Made by a program: the position numbers and the translations under genes. This document shows positions 17,978 through 26,349 of a DNA stretch of 46,187 nucleotides, one piece after another; the stretch's first letter is position 1, and every line of letters begins with the position of its first letter. Location of the stretch: contig CAYLYH010000021.1 of NCBI GenBank assembly GCA_964388155.1, positions 1 through 46,187 on the forward strand, written 5' to 3'. Source of the DNA: JACNKV01 sp964388155. GTDB taxonomy: Bacteria; Fidelibacterota; Marinisomatia; Marinisomatales; JACNKV01. The notes under the pieces are model-generated. The model was given only the letters and a program-made list of their open reading frames with translations. It had not been told where the DNA came from and ran no database searches.

Positions 17978-18687
17978 AACAACTTCTTTTATTGAGTAAT
18001 TCCACGATGAGAGGGCAACCATTCTTGGTGTGGCCCGAAGAACACATCAAAACAATCTTAGGGAGTGAGATCCAAGAGATACTTTTCATTCCGTATGCCG
18101 CCGTCAATATCGCCTGGGCAGGATATAAAAAAGCCGTCCAAAAACGGTTTGAGGAAATGGGATACTCTGTAGAGTCCGCCTATGACAAAGGCGACCCCGT
18201 TGAAAAAATCCGTCGTGCAGATGCTATTGTGGTTGGCGGCGGAAATACGTTTGCGTTGCTCTATCATGTGTATCGATACCAATTATTGAAGCCTATCCAA
18301 GAGCGAGTTGCAGAGGGAATTCCGTATATCGGCTGGAGTGCCGGGTCGAATCTCGCGTGTCCGTCAATTCGTACAACTAACGATATGCCGATTATCGAAC
18401 CACCCTCTATGGATGCATTAAATTTGATTCCGTTTCAGCTTAATCCGCATTACACGGATTTTGTCCAACCGAAACATGGTGGTGAGAGCAGAGATGACCG
18501 TATCAACGAATTTATTATCGTGAATAAAAACATGTCCGTCGTCGGTCTTAGAGAAGGTTCCGGGTTGATTGTCAGAGACAAAAATATTCAGTTGGTCGGT
18601 AAAAATCCCGTAAAAATATTTCGACATGATGAAAAACCACTAGAAACAACGGATGTTGCAAATATTTTTGACGAACCGGTTAACTGA
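17974..18687 (+). CDS. pepE: Dipeptidase E (alpha-aspartyl dipeptidase), S51 family
   Basis: Cleaves Asp-X dipeptides in the cytoplasm. The 237-residue length fits PepE. The nucleophile serine is Ser122 in GWSAGSNLACPSIRTTNDMP; the preceding VVGGGNTFALL loop and the later NPHYTDF segment with conserved His are family marks. It is the last gene of the plus-strand trio, and its stop overlaps the convergent RseC-like gene by 8 nt. With the C25 protease upstream, a peptide-use role is plausible but not proven. Confidence 0.95.
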   Translation: MKQLLLLSNSTMRGQPFLVWPEEHIKTILGSEIQEILFIPYAAVNIAWAGYKKAVQKRFEEMGYSVESAYDKGDPVEKIRRADAIVVGGGNTFALLYHVYRYQLLKPIQERVAEGIPYIGWSAGSNLACPSIRTTNDMPIIEPPSMDALNLIPFQLNPHYTDFVQPKHGGESRDDRINEFIIVNKNMSVVGLREGSGLIVRDKNIQLVGKNPVKIFRHDEKPLETTDVANIFDEPVN

Positions 18688-19102
18688 AATCTACGACCGA
18701 TAAATACTTGCCGGGGCTTTTTGCTATCTTTTTCATGGAGTGTCGAGCCAGCCATCCTCCAATTAACACCCCGATTATACCACCGGCAAACTGAATGATT
18801 TCTTCCGGTAGTAATTTTGGATTTGGGAATAAAACAAACATTATTATCAGTCCAAACAAGAACCCTAAAAACGGAATCCCATACTGTAAAAATGATAGCT
18901 TTAGCGTGAGCGCCCTAATCTCTTCAATCACAACATTATCGTCCACAGAAGCATCAATTGAATTATGAGCCACAATAATTCGTTCTTCGCTGGCATTCGG
19001 AGAGCAGAGAACTCTCGCCCCACACGATTTACACTGATCCCCTGCTTTGACTAAAACATGAGCAAGATCGTTTTCAGTTCGTACTATTGTTCCCGTTTCC
19101 AT
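18680..19102 (-). CDS. rseC: RseC/MucC-family (SoxR-reducing type) membrane protein
   Basis: A 140-residue inner-membrane protein. It has a soluble N-terminal beta domain with CKSCGARVLC (four-cysteine cluster, residues about 23-34) followed by two membrane segments (about 85-125), the RseC pattern. RseC-like proteins are found with Rnf/Rsx operons, where they may serve the SoxR-reducing complex or act as an Fe-S bearing accessory. It lies 12 nt after rnfB, last in the rnf operon, and is convergent with pepE. Confidence 0.85.
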   Translation of the reverse strand: METGTIVRTENDLAHVLVKAGDQCKSCGARVLCSPNASEERIIVAHNSIDASVDDNVVIEEIRALTLKLSFLQYGIPFLGFLFGLIIMFVLFPNPKLLPEEIIQFAGGIIGVLIGGWLARHSMKKIAKSPGKYLSVVDFS

Positions 19103-19114
19103 TTCAACTATAAC

Positions 19115-19948
19115 TTAAGCCTGGGCTGTTTCTTCATCCGGAGTCTCCGGTAAAATGCCGATAGCATTTGTCGGACATTTTTCTGTCGGCACAATTGGTT
19201 CATGACCAAAATTATCATAATCGATTTTTGCCAAATTATTATCCATCGTCATCTGTCCATCTTCTACAGACCGTACGCAAATTCCACATCCAACACAGGC
19301 AGCGATGCAGACTTTTCTGGCGTCTTTCGGTGCATCTTCATTCTTGCATAAAACAAAAAGTTTGTGACTTTCAGGATGAAGTTCAATAACATCGCGATGA
19401 CAAACATCAACACATTTTCCGCATCCGGTACATTTTATTCCATCAACAATTGGAATACCATCTTTGCCCATATTAATTGCATCAAACGGACAGGCAATGA
19501 CACACTCACCAAATCCCAGACAGCCGTATGAGCACAACCGTTCACTCCCCCCAATAACCATGGCAGCTGTGCAGGACTGAATGCCGTCATACGTCGCTCT
19601 CACCGCAGTTTTATCATATCCACCTTGACACATAATTCGGGCAATGAGCCGCTCGCCGGTTTCTGCTTCAATTCCAAGAATCGCTGCTAATTCCTGCACA
19701 CATTCCGCATCTGAGACCGGACATCCATTAACACTTACTTTACTATTGACTAGGTTTTCGGCAAAATTTGCACAACCTGGATAGCCGCATCCACCACAGT
19801 TTGCGCCGGGAAGTACATCCAATAGTAACGGAATCCTATGATCTTCTTCAACATATAATTTCTTATGTGCGATTGAAAGTCCGGCAGAAAACAGTAAGCC
19901 CAATCCGCCCATACTTGCGGCGGCAATTAACATCGATTGGATATCCAT
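19115..19948 (-). CDS. rnfB: Rnf complex subunit B (ferredoxin-type)
   Basis: Entry subunit that takes electrons from ferredoxin in the Rnf Na+/H+-pumping ferredoxin:NAD oxidoreductase. The 277-residue protein has an N-terminal membrane anchor, an Fe-S domain with ANCGGCGYPGCANFAE and GCPV, and cysteine clusters CLGFGECVIACP, CTGCGKCVDVC and CVGCGICVRSV, matching several [4Fe-4S] centres. It is separated from rnfA by 165 nt, a larger gap than elsewhere in the operon; I see no gene in it. Confidence 0.96.
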   Translation of the reverse strand: MDIQSMLIAAASMGGLGLLFSAGLSIAHKKLYVEEDHRIPLLLDVLPGANCGGCGYPGCANFAENLVNSKVSVNGCPVSDAECVQELAAILGIEAETGERLIARIMCQGGYDKTAVRATYDGIQSCTAAMVIGGSERLCSYGCLGFGECVIACPFDAINMGKDGIPIVDGIKCTGCGKCVDVCHRDVIELHPESHKLFVLCKNEDAPKDARKVCIAACVGCGICVRSVEDGQMTMDNNLAKIDYDNFGHEPIVPTEKCPTNAIGILPETPDEETAQA

Positions 19949-20113
19949 CAGAATAGTCTCTTATTCATGCTAAACCGGAGATAACAAAGTTCTCCGCAGA
20001 GTTCATAAACGGTTTGAGAATTGACTACGGTGTTATTAAGCATTCGCATTACTTGAAACCCTGAGTACATCGCTCAATCCCTCTGCGGTGAGTATTTTTA
20101 TAACATTCATGTT

Positions 20114-20686
20114 TTACATAATTCCGGCGAAGCCCATGAACGCTAACGCCAAACTTCCTGCGACGATCATGGTAATTCCGGCTCCCTGAAATATCTTCGG
20201 TACATTTGCCAATTCTAACTCTTCACGTATCCCGGCCATGATGACTAATGCCAGCGTGAATCCCGCACCGGCTCCGATGGCGTAAACAATCCCCTGGATA
20301 AATGAATATTCCTTGGCAACGGCAAATAATGCCAAACCCATAATTGCGCAATTGGTGGTGATAAGCGGAAGATAAATCCCCAACGAATTGTAGAGCGGTT
20401 TACTGACTTTTTTTATGAACATTTCCACCAGTTGGACTAACGAAGCAATCACCAAAATAAAAGACACAGTTTGGAGGATATTCAATCCAAAGGGAATCAA
20501 AATAAATTGATTGATTAAAAAAGTCACGGCGGCGGTGATGGTCATCACAAAGGTTACAGCCATTCCCATGCTAACGGCAGCATCGACTTTTTTCGACACA
20601 CCCACAAACGGACAAATTCCCAAAAATTGGGACAGTACAAAATTATTTACGATGGCAGCAGAGAAAAACAATGCAAATAAACTCAT
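20114..20686 (-). CDS. rnfA: Rnf complex subunit A
   Basis: Inner-membrane subunit of the ion-pumping core. 190 residues, six hydrophobic helices. Family marks are NNFVLSQFLGICPFVGVSKK at the start and the mid-membrane LPLITTNCAIMGLALF, where the conserved Cys helps hold the intramembrane [2Fe-2S] centre shared with RnfE. The homologous Cys in helix 1 is in LGICPF. ATG overlaps the end of rnfE by 4 nt. Confidence 0.96.
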   Translation of the reverse strand: MSLFALFFSAAIVNNFVLSQFLGICPFVGVSKKVDAAVSMGMAVTFVMTITAAVTFLINQFILIPFGLNILQTVSFILVIASLVQLVEMFIKKVSKPLYNSLGIYLPLITTNCAIMGLALFAVAKEYSFIQGIVYAIGAGAGFTLALVIMAGIREELELANVPKIFQGAGITMIVAGSLALAFMGFAGIM

Positions 20687-21297
20687 GCGCTTACCCTCCG
20701 TTCATTGATCCAATTTGCGATGCCGATCATCAGTCCAAGCGTTAAAAATGCTCCCGGGGGTAAAATCATCACCAGCCAAGTATTGAAAGATTCCGGTAAA
20801 ATCATAAAACCGAAAATAGAACCGGCACCCAAAATTTCCCGGATACTGCCAAGAAGAATAAGCACCCACGTAAAACCAAACCCCATACCAAGTCCATCAA
20901 CGATGGAACGCCCAACACTATTTTTTGATGAAAATGCTTCCTGCCTTCCCAAAATAAGACAATTCACAACAATCAATGGAATAAACGCTCCCAACGCTTT
21001 ACTGATATCAGGCGTGAACGCTGCCAAATACTTATCCACCACCGTCACAAATGTGGCAATAACAACAATGTAACTTGCAATTCGTACTTGCGCCGGAATG
21101 AGTTTGCGGATGAGAGAAATCAATATGCTGGAAGCTAATAAAACGAAGGTCGTTGCCAATCCCATAGCTAATCCGTTTACCGCTGCATTTGTAACAGCAA
21201 GGGTTGGGCACAATCCAAGCATCTGGATTAACACAGGATTTGAATCCCATAATCCTTTCACAAATTCAAATTTTATTGTCGTTTTTTTTCGCATCAA
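20683..21297 (-). CDS. rnfE: Rnf complex subunit E
   Basis: Paralogue of RnfA in the inverted membrane pair. 204 residues; marks are VLIQMLGLCPTLAVTNAAVN near the start and GAFIPLIVVNCLILGRQEAF, each with the conserved cysteine expected for the intramembrane Fe-S cluster. It follows rnfG with a 4-nt overlap and overlaps rnfA by 4 nt, so translation coupling through the operon is likely. Confidence 0.96.
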   Translation of the reverse strand: MMRKKTTIKFEFVKGLWDSNPVLIQMLGLCPTLAVTNAAVNGLAMGLATTFVLLASSILISLIRKLIPAQVRIASYIVVIATFVTVVDKYLAAFTPDISKALGAFIPLIVVNCLILGRQEAFSSKNSVGRSIVDGLGMGFGFTWVLILLGSIREILGAGSIFGFMILPESFNTWLVMILPPGAFLTLGLMIGIANWINERRVSA

Positions 21298-21872
21298 TCT
21301 ACCACTGCATTTTGTTTGTACAACTCTCTCACACTTTTCACCTGTTCATGAACAATATCCGTTACAGCTTTGGATGAAATCGTAGCTCCCGATATCGCTT
21401 GAATTCCACGAGCAGGGTACGTTGGTTTTTTATTCTTTATAACTGATGGTATTATTTTATCCATAATCAGTCCGACAAACTGATTTTTAAACCACGGTTC
21501 TTCAATTTTATTCCCCAGACCCGGCGTTTCGGTTTGTTCTAAAACCTCAATCCCGGTGAGAGACCTAAAGTCAGGCGTCACGCCGACCATCACGCTTAAA
21601 TCCGGCGAAAACCCATTTCCCTTTGCCTTAAAGGCAATTCCCACGATTTGGTCATTTACATCTTTCCCAATATACAATGTCACCGTCTCATCCAAATGTT
21701 GTTCATCATAATATTCGTATTTGGGCAGTACGGTAGAAATCGCCTTTTTTAGCACTTTAATCCGGTTTTGTTCGATAAACGGCTCGGTGTAGTCATTCCA
21801 AAGAGACAACACACTCCCGGATAATCCGGCAATCACGGTCAGCACCACAATCATTTTTGCGGACGTATTCAT
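21294..21872 (-). CDS. rnfG: Rnf complex subunit G (covalent FMN)
   Basis: Membrane-anchored periplasmic flavoprotein. 192 residues with one N-terminal membrane segment. The FMN attachment motif SGATISS (Thr esterified to FMN by ApbE) is present in GIQAISGATISSKAVTDIV, and the preceding ETPGLGNKIEEPWF segment is typical of the FMN-binding domain. No apbE gene is in the window. Overlaps rnfD and rnfE by 4 nt each. Confidence 0.96.
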   Translation of the reverse strand: MNTSAKMIVVLTVIAGLSGSVLSLWNDYTEPFIEQNRIKVLKKAISTVLPKYEYYDEQHLDETVTLYIGKDVNDQIVGIAFKAKGNGFSPDLSVMVGVTPDFRSLTGIEVLEQTETPGLGNKIEEPWFKNQFVGLIMDKIIPSVIKNKKPTYPARGIQAISGATISSKAVTDIVHEQVKSVRELYKQNAVVD

Positions 21873-22900
21873 CCGACGACTTCCCCAAATATTTTGGGTC
21901 TGGTGAAACGATTAATCAACGGTGTCAGTGCATTCATCAGCAAAATGGAATACATTACGCCTTCGGGTAAACCGCCAAAGATACGTATAACCATCAGAAA
22001 GATACCCGCACCGCTTCCGAAAACCCAGGCTCCCACAGGAGTGATTGGGGATGTCACCATATCCGTTGCCATGAAAAAGGCACCCAACATCAATCCACCG
22101 GAAAACAGATGAAATATCGGGTCGGCGTACAACGATGAATCCATGGCGTAGAATACACCGCTAATCATGGCGATAGTGCCCAAGTAGCTCACCGGAATTC
22201 TCCAGTCCGCGTATTTTTTGTAGATTAGAAAAAGTCCGCCGATGATAATTGCGATAGCTGATGTTTCACCGATACATCCTCCGGTTCTGCCCAAAAACAA
22301 ATCAAAATTCGGCGTCATAATTTGTTCGAATTTAAGTCCACCCAACGGGGTGGCTGTGGATACTGCATCCACCATTTTCGGGTTCGTCCACGTGGTGATT
22401 GCAACAGGAAAACTTGCCTGGAGGAATGCCCGTCCAAGGAGAGCCGGATTAAAAATATTATACCCCAAACCGCCGAAAATGTGTTTACCAACTCCGATTG
22501 CAAATATAGTGCCAATGATGGCTCCGGTAGAAGAAAATGACGGTGGCAATGTCAGTGCAAGCAGCAATCCGGTGATGGCAGCGCTCCCATCATTGAGAGT
22601 AAATACTTCACCTTTCAACCGATTGATGACAGCTTCGGTCATAAATGCTGATGCAGTACAAACGAAAATCAAGCGAAGAGCCGGAATTCCGAAGAAATAC
22701 ACAGAGCAGAGAACCGCCGGGACAAGCGCAAGGATGACACTCCACATGATTTTGGGAACACTATCCAACGTGTTGAAATGCGGACTGGATTGCAGAACTA
22801 GCATTTTAGCCGGCTTATGCAATTTAGCACACGGGTCCCGCTTTTTTTTCACAGGCTTCTTAACCGGAGCGTCTGTCTTGATAGGTTTTTTCTCTTCCAT
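21869..22900 (-). CDS. rnfD: Rnf complex subunit D (covalent FMN)
   Basis: Large membrane subunit. 343 residues: a lysine-rich start (first about 30 residues, extra relative to many RnfD proteins), then LVLQSSPHFNTLDSVPKIMW and about ten hydrophobic segments. FMN is expected on the Thr of the STATPLG segment. NDGSAAITGLLLALTLPP is a further family mark. It follows rnfC by 1 nt. The basic N-terminal extension faces the cytoplasm if the usual topology holds. Confidence 0.95.
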   Translation of the reverse strand: MEEKKPIKTDAPVKKPVKKKRDPCAKLHKPAKMLVLQSSPHFNTLDSVPKIMWSVILALVPAVLCSVYFFGIPALRLIFVCTASAFMTEAVINRLKGEVFTLNDGSAAITGLLLALTLPPSFSSTGAIIGTIFAIGVGKHIFGGLGYNIFNPALLGRAFLQASFPVAITTWTNPKMVDAVSTATPLGGLKFEQIMTPNFDLFLGRTGGCIGETSAIAIIIGGLFLIYKKYADWRIPVSYLGTIAMISGVFYAMDSSLYADPIFHLFSGGLMLGAFFMATDMVTSPITPVGAWVFGSGAGIFLMVIRIFGGLPEGVMYSILLMNALTPLINRFTRPKIFGEVVG

Positions 22901-22901
22901 C

Positions 22902-24227
22902 TTAATCAGCCGTTTGTTTTCGCTTCATTTCATTCACCCTGAATTTCCCAACCCGAATCCATTGGACTAACGGAATATTAGACGGACATCCGAAGGAGCA
23001 GGATCCGCATTCGATACAATTCAGGATTCCCAGTTTTTCCGCATCTTCTGTTTTCCTCATCTCCGATAACCGTGCAATTTTCGTCGGGAGTAAAAACATC
23101 GGGCAGGCGCGGACACAGGTTCCGCATCGTATGCACGGCATGGACTGTACCCGCCTGACTTTTGTCGTGGCAACAATTCCGCTAGTGGCTTTCACAACCG
23201 GGACATTAAAATCATGCTGGGCAATTCCCATCATCGGACCGCCCATAAACACCAGGCTGGTTTCTCCGGCGATTCCGTCGCATAAATCGATGACGTTTTG
23301 ATACGAAGTTCCAATACGTAAAAATAAATTCTTCGGGTCACGCATTCCATCTCCGGTCACAGTTACGACGCGCTGAATGAGCGGTATCCCTTCGATGACG
23401 GCATCCGCTACGGCAATGGCAGTTCCGACATTGTTTACGACAACTCCTACATCCATTGGCAATCCGCCGGTCGGAACACGCCGATTTAATACGGACTTAA
23501 TGAGCATTTTCTCCGCACCCTGCGGATATTTAGTTTGGAGTTGATTTACCGTAAAGTTGTATCCGGAGTCGGCAGATGTTTTCTGCATCGTGGTTATAGC
23601 ATCCGGCTTATTGTCTTCAATACCGATATGCCCTTTTTCCACTCCAAGCACTTTCATCATAATTGCCATCCCGGTCAGGATTTTTTTCGGCATTTCCACC
23701 ATCATCCGATGATCAGCCGTAAGATACGGTTCGCATTCACACCCATTTAAAATAAAGGTATCGATCAATTTTTCTTTTGGAGGAGCTAATTTTACGTGTG
23801 TTGGAAATGCCGCTCCTCCCAAGCCAACAATTCCGGCTTGCCGGATGCGATCCCTGATCATGGAGATATCGGATAATTTCCAATCTGTGATGGGATCCAT
23901 TTTCTCCCATGATTCTTCATCAGCCCGTTTAATATGAATCATTTGAACTCTTGCTCCGAACGGATGCAGCTTTTTTACAACGCCGACTACTTTCCCGGTT
24001 ATACTTGAATGAACAGGGCTGGACACGTAGGCATCGCTGGTGCCAATAATTTGACCGGTTTTTACTTTATCACCTTTACCGACCAACGCGGTACACGGTG
24101 CACCGATATGCTGTTGCAGAGGAATATATACTTCTTCGGGGATATTGGGATATTCTATCGGTTTCGCGGACGTGAAATACTTAAAATCGTTCGGGTGAAC
24201 GCCTTTTTGAAATGTTGGCATCTTCAT
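22902..24227 (-). CDS. rnfC: Rnf complex subunit C (NADH side)
   Basis: Peripheral subunit that binds NAD(H) and FMN. 441 residues, the short RnfC form without the long alanine-rich tail of gammaproteobacteria. It contains GLGGAAFPTHVKL (flavin/NADH site), LNGCECEPYLTADHRMM, and two [4Fe-4S] motifs CIRCGTCVRACP and CIECGSCSFGCP. It is first in the operon; its promoter should lie in the AT-rich 24228-24421 region. Confidence 0.96.
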   Translation of the reverse strand: MKMPTFQKGVHPNDFKYFTSAKPIEYPNIPEEVYIPLQQHIGAPCTALVGKGDKVKTGQIIGTSDAYVSSPVHSSITGKVVGVVKKLHPFGARVQMIHIKRADEESWEKMDPITDWKLSDISMIRDRIRQAGIVGLGGAAFPTHVKLAPPKEKLIDTFILNGCECEPYLTADHRMMVEMPKKILTGMAIMMKVLGVEKGHIGIEDNKPDAITTMQKTSADSGYNFTVNQLQTKYPQGAEKMLIKSVLNRRVPTGGLPMDVGVVVNNVGTAIAVADAVIEGIPLIQRVVTVTGDGMRDPKNLFLRIGTSYQNVIDLCDGIAGETSLVFMGGPMMGIAQHDFNVPVVKATSGIVATTKVRRVQSMPCIRCGTCVRACPMFLLPTKIARLSEMRKTEDAEKLGILNCIECGSCSFGCPSNIPLVQWIRVGKFRVNEMKRKQTAD

Positions 24228-24421
24228 AATTCCGTCTCTGACACAGCCCGTTTTTAGAATAATTTCTGTTAATCCGACTTTCTTAAGGTGGTGAAGTTAA
24301 ACTATATTTCATATTAATTAAAAGAAATTTGGATGGTATTATCCTGTTTTATTTTACACTATAAAATATAGTCCTATTGTTCATATTATTTTAACAAATT
24401 AATTTTACTTTTGCATTTAAA

Positions 24422-24466
24422 ATGGCTTGGTTTGAAAAACGGCTCACCGTAATTTTCCCGCCGTAA
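24422..24466 (+). CDS. Possible 14-residue leader peptide
   Basis: ATG at 24422 opens MAWFEKRLTVIFPP, and its TAA overlaps the ATG of the next gene (TAATG at 24464-24468). The downstream gene has no visible Shine-Dalgarno of its own, so re-initiation from this short frame is a possible reason for the arrangement. The peptide itself lacks a clear ribosome site too. Weak evidence. Confidence 0.25.
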   Translation: MAWFEKRLTVIFPP

Positions 24467-24708
24467 TGAGCAAGGAAAAACAACAGCATGACATTCATTT
24501 CCTGGAAGGATGGGCATTTACACGAGTAAATTATCTGCTCTTTGGGATTGGACTTTTGCTCATTATTTCTGGGTACGTTGTGATGGCATTAGGAGACGTC
24601 AATAGTTTTCAAAGTTTAACCATCGCTCCTATCATGCTCTTTGTGGGCTATATTGTATTTATTCCGTTGGCGTTAATTATCCAAAGGAAGAAAAATACAC
24701 AATCATAA
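24466..24708 (+). CDS. DUF3098 small membrane protein
   Basis: 80 residues with two hydrophobic helices (about 24-45 and 52-72), a basic C-terminus and the SGYVVMALGD turn typical of DUF3098 proteins. In Bacteroidetes and relatives this family often neighbours ftsX and uppP, which suggests a cell-envelope role, but neither is nearby here. Function unknown. It is divergent from the rnf operon. Confidence 0.75.
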   Translation: MSKEKQQHDIHFLEGWAFTRVNYLLFGIGLLLIISGYVVMALGDVNSFQSLTIAPIMLFVGYIVFIPLALIIQRKKNTQS

Positions 24709-24712
24709 AATT

Positions 24713-24772
24713 GGGATCGTAGTTTCCGCCAAAAAGCGGACAGGCAGTTGGTTTAAACGCCGGCCTGTTAAG
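24713..24772 (+). pseudogene. Broken tRNA-Asp 5'-half copy with hairpin insertion
   Basis: GGGATCGTAGTT (24713-24724) and CAGTTGGTT...ACGCCGGCCTGT (24745-24768) repeat the first 40 or so bases of the intact tRNA-Asp 104 nt downstream, also sharing the AATT just before. Between them is a 20-nt insert, TCCGCCAAAAAGCGGACAGG (24725-24744), a small hairpin of the window's dispersed family. Similarity ends after the anticodon region, so it cannot make a tRNA. Confidence 0.85.
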
Positions 24773-24816
24773 TCATTCGAATTTGATTACGCTCTTTGAA
24801 AATAATTTATGTAATT

Positions 24817-24890
<74 letters not shown>

Positions 24891-24897
24891 CTCTCAA

Positions 24898-24949
24898 AAT
24901 ACCCCGGTTTCTCGACGAGAGATCGGGGTATTTCTTTGTCTTTTTTTTC
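24898..24949 (+). terminator. Rho-independent terminator after tRNA-Asp
   Basis: Nine-base stem AATACCCCG (24898-24906) with CGGGGTATT (24924-24932), a 17-nt loop, then TTTCTTTGTC followed by eight T. Confidence 0.85.
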
Positions 24950-25026
24950 TATATAATATGACAGGAAATGACACAAATAGACCGTTTTTGAAGTAACCAC
25001 CTGCCAAACACCTGCTATTTTTTATT

Positions 25027-25055
25027 GTAAAAGCCCCTAGAACAGGAGCTTTTAC
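25027..25055. terminator. Hairpin with A/T flanks, possible bidirectional terminator
   Basis: GTAAAAGC (25027-25034) pairs with GCTTTTAC (25048-25055) with CCCT/AGG pairs inside. The T-run on the 3' side is short on both strands. It lies between tRNA-Asp and the transposase remnant. Confidence 0.45.
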
Positions 25056-25157
25056 CAATGATATAATTTAGATAATTAACCCGTTGTGCATATTAATTGA
25101 ATCCTTTGCAAAACCTATGTCTAAACAGGTTTAATTTTAGACAGAGGAGATACCACA

Positions 25158-25418
25158 ATGAGTCAATTTAAGCAACTAAGTTTTTCGGATATGAAGATGG
25201 CGACAAACCGCAAGGTAACGCGTACAGAGAAGAAGCTCCATAAGATAGAGAACATTTTAAATTTTGAAGATGTGATAGAGCGATTTTCTGTTATAGACAA
25301 AACAAAGAAAGGTCTAGGCGGCCGTCCTCGTAAAGAGATATTAATGATGACAAAGATATTGTTTGTCCAGTATTTGTATAATTTATCTGATCCGGAGTTA
25401 GAGGATCAATTAAATGAT
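25158..25418 (+). pseudogene. IS5-type transposase remnant (N-terminal part)
   Basis: The first 87 codons encode the N-terminal DUF772-type segment of IS5-group transposases: basic start, then KGLGGRPRKEILMMTKILFV and QYLYNLSDPELEDQLND. After that the similarity stops abruptly; the frame merely runs on, antisense to the end of the NifX-like gene, to a stop at 25505. A full transposase would be over 300 residues with a DDE catalytic domain, all missing. A good AGAGGAGA ribosome site precedes the ATG. Possible left terminal-repeat sequence TCCTTTGCAAAAC lies near 25102-25114. The right end is absent. Confidence 0.85.
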
Positions 25419-25431
25419 GGTGCAGGCTTTC

Positions 25432-25788
25432 TCAATGGGCACAATCGTGTGTGGTTTGACAGCCTACACCGGAGTCACTTACCTCGCCCTCCAGCCAAGA
25501 GTTGAATACGTCCGATACAATCCCATAACACCCACGCACAACTGATATCCCTGTTGTCGTTAATTTATTGAAAGCACCATTTCCCATGCTCCCGGCAAGC
25601 ATTATACTGACTCCTTCATCCATCAATAATGGTATCACATTGGATTTACATCCGCATCCGACAGGAGCATCAAATCTCTGCTGTGAAACAACCTTCTTCT
25701 GATCATCTATTTCAAAAATCGTGTAATATTCACAATGACCGAAATGGTCATCAACATTATTATCCCTCGTTGGTATGGCAATTTTCAT
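25432..25788 (-). CDS. NifX/NifB-C-like (dinitrogenase Fe-Mo cofactor biosynthesis fold) protein
   Basis: 118 residues of the Fe-Mo cofactor-binding fold: MKIAIPTRDNNVDDHFGHCEYYTIFEI at the start (first residues), GCGCKSNVIPLLMDEGVSIMLAGSMGNGAF in the middle, and a Cys/His-rich tail (GVGCQTTHDCAH). Stand-alone members of this family occur widely in anaerobes outside nitrogen fixation and may bind Fe-S or metal clusters. It lies 3 nt after the DUF134 gene, a common pairing. No nif structural genes are present, so I do not infer nitrogen fixation. Confidence 0.88.
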   Translation of the reverse strand: MKIAIPTRDNNVDDHFGHCEYYTIFEIDDQKKVVSQQRFDAPVGCGCKSNVIPLLMDEGVSIMLAGSMGNGAFNKLTTTGISVVRGCYGIVSDVFNSWLEGEVSDSGVGCQTTHDCAH

Positions 25789-25791
25789 GGT

Positions 25792-26283
25792 TTAACCTTT
25801 CATTTTCTTCGCTAAAATTAAATCGTGATGATGAGAACCTTCTCTCACCATTTTTGCACCGCATTTTGGGCAGGTTTCATCTTTGCATGGAATACCCCGG
25901 CGATGAGATATTTTTTCATTACATTTTATACATATGCAACGTCCTCCGGAACCTAACCCTTGACTGCTGTGTTCTGTTGTCATGATCGTTCCTCCTTCAA
26001 TTTTTATTGATTGTCCTTCAATTATAGCTCTGGCAATTTTTGAGTGTGCGGCAGAAACGATACGACCGAATGTCTGCCGTGAAATATTCATTTCTGTTGC
26101 GGCTTCTTCCTGATACATTTCTTCTAAATCTGCCAAACGTATAGCTTCCAATTCATCCACAGTCAAAACAATGGTTTTTATGTCTGAATCTAAAATCCCT
26201 GCGGGTTTGAATTGGCGTATGCCCGGACTACAGCAAACTCGCCGTGGCTTTTGAGGTCTGCCAACTAATCTTCTTTTTCTCAT
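25792..26283 (-). CDS. DUF134 (UPF0251) DNA-binding protein with C-terminal zinc ribbon
   Basis: 163 residues. The N-terminal half has the DUF134 signature GRPQKPRRVCC and FKPAGI, followed by a helix-turn-helix, LTVDELEAIRLADLEEMYQEEAATEMNISRQTFGRIV read in parts. The C-terminal half carries cysteine pairs CICIKC and CPKCG spaced like a rubredoxin-type or zinc ribbon. Likely a metal- or redox-responsive transcription regulator of the downstream NifX-like gene. A perfect palindrome 17 nt upstream of the ATG could be its own operator. Confidence 0.85.
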   Translation of the reverse strand: MRKRRLVGRPQKPRRVCCSPGIRQFKPAGILDSDIKTIVLTVDELEAIRLADLEEMYQEEAATEMNISRQTFGRIVSAAHSKIARAIIEGQSIKIEGGTIMTTEHSSQGLGSGGRCICIKCNEKISHRRGIPCKDETCPKCGAKMVREGSHHHDLILAKKMKG

Positions 26284-26299
26284 AATAGCTACTATATAT

Positions 26300-26313
26300 T
26301 AAGCATATGCTTA
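26300..26313 (-). promoter_or_regulatory. Candidate operator for the DUF134/NifX-like genes
   Basis: Perfect 14-bp palindrome TAAGCATATGCTTA ending 17 nt before the DUF134 start codon, in the only available promoter space. Autoregulation by the DUF134 product is inferred. Confidence 0.5.
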
Positions 26314-26349
26314 TATTTATAAAAAGTAAATATTTAATATTTTTTTGTT

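Noticed and set aside
19949..20113. Small gene or insertion between rnfA and rnfB
   Set aside because: No open frame with start and ribosome site and no clear repeat; left as a long intra-operon gap.
18680..24227. Nqr (Na+-NADH:quinone oxidoreductase) instead of Rnf
   Set aside because: The presence of the multi-cluster RnfB, RnfC with two [4Fe-4S] motifs and an RseC-like gene, and the order C-D-G-E-A-B, fit Rnf; NqrA and NqrF are absent.
25432..26283. Nitrogen fixation locus
   Set aside because: NifX-like folds with DUF134 partners are common in non-fixing anaerobes; no nifHDK, nifE/N or full nifB is present.
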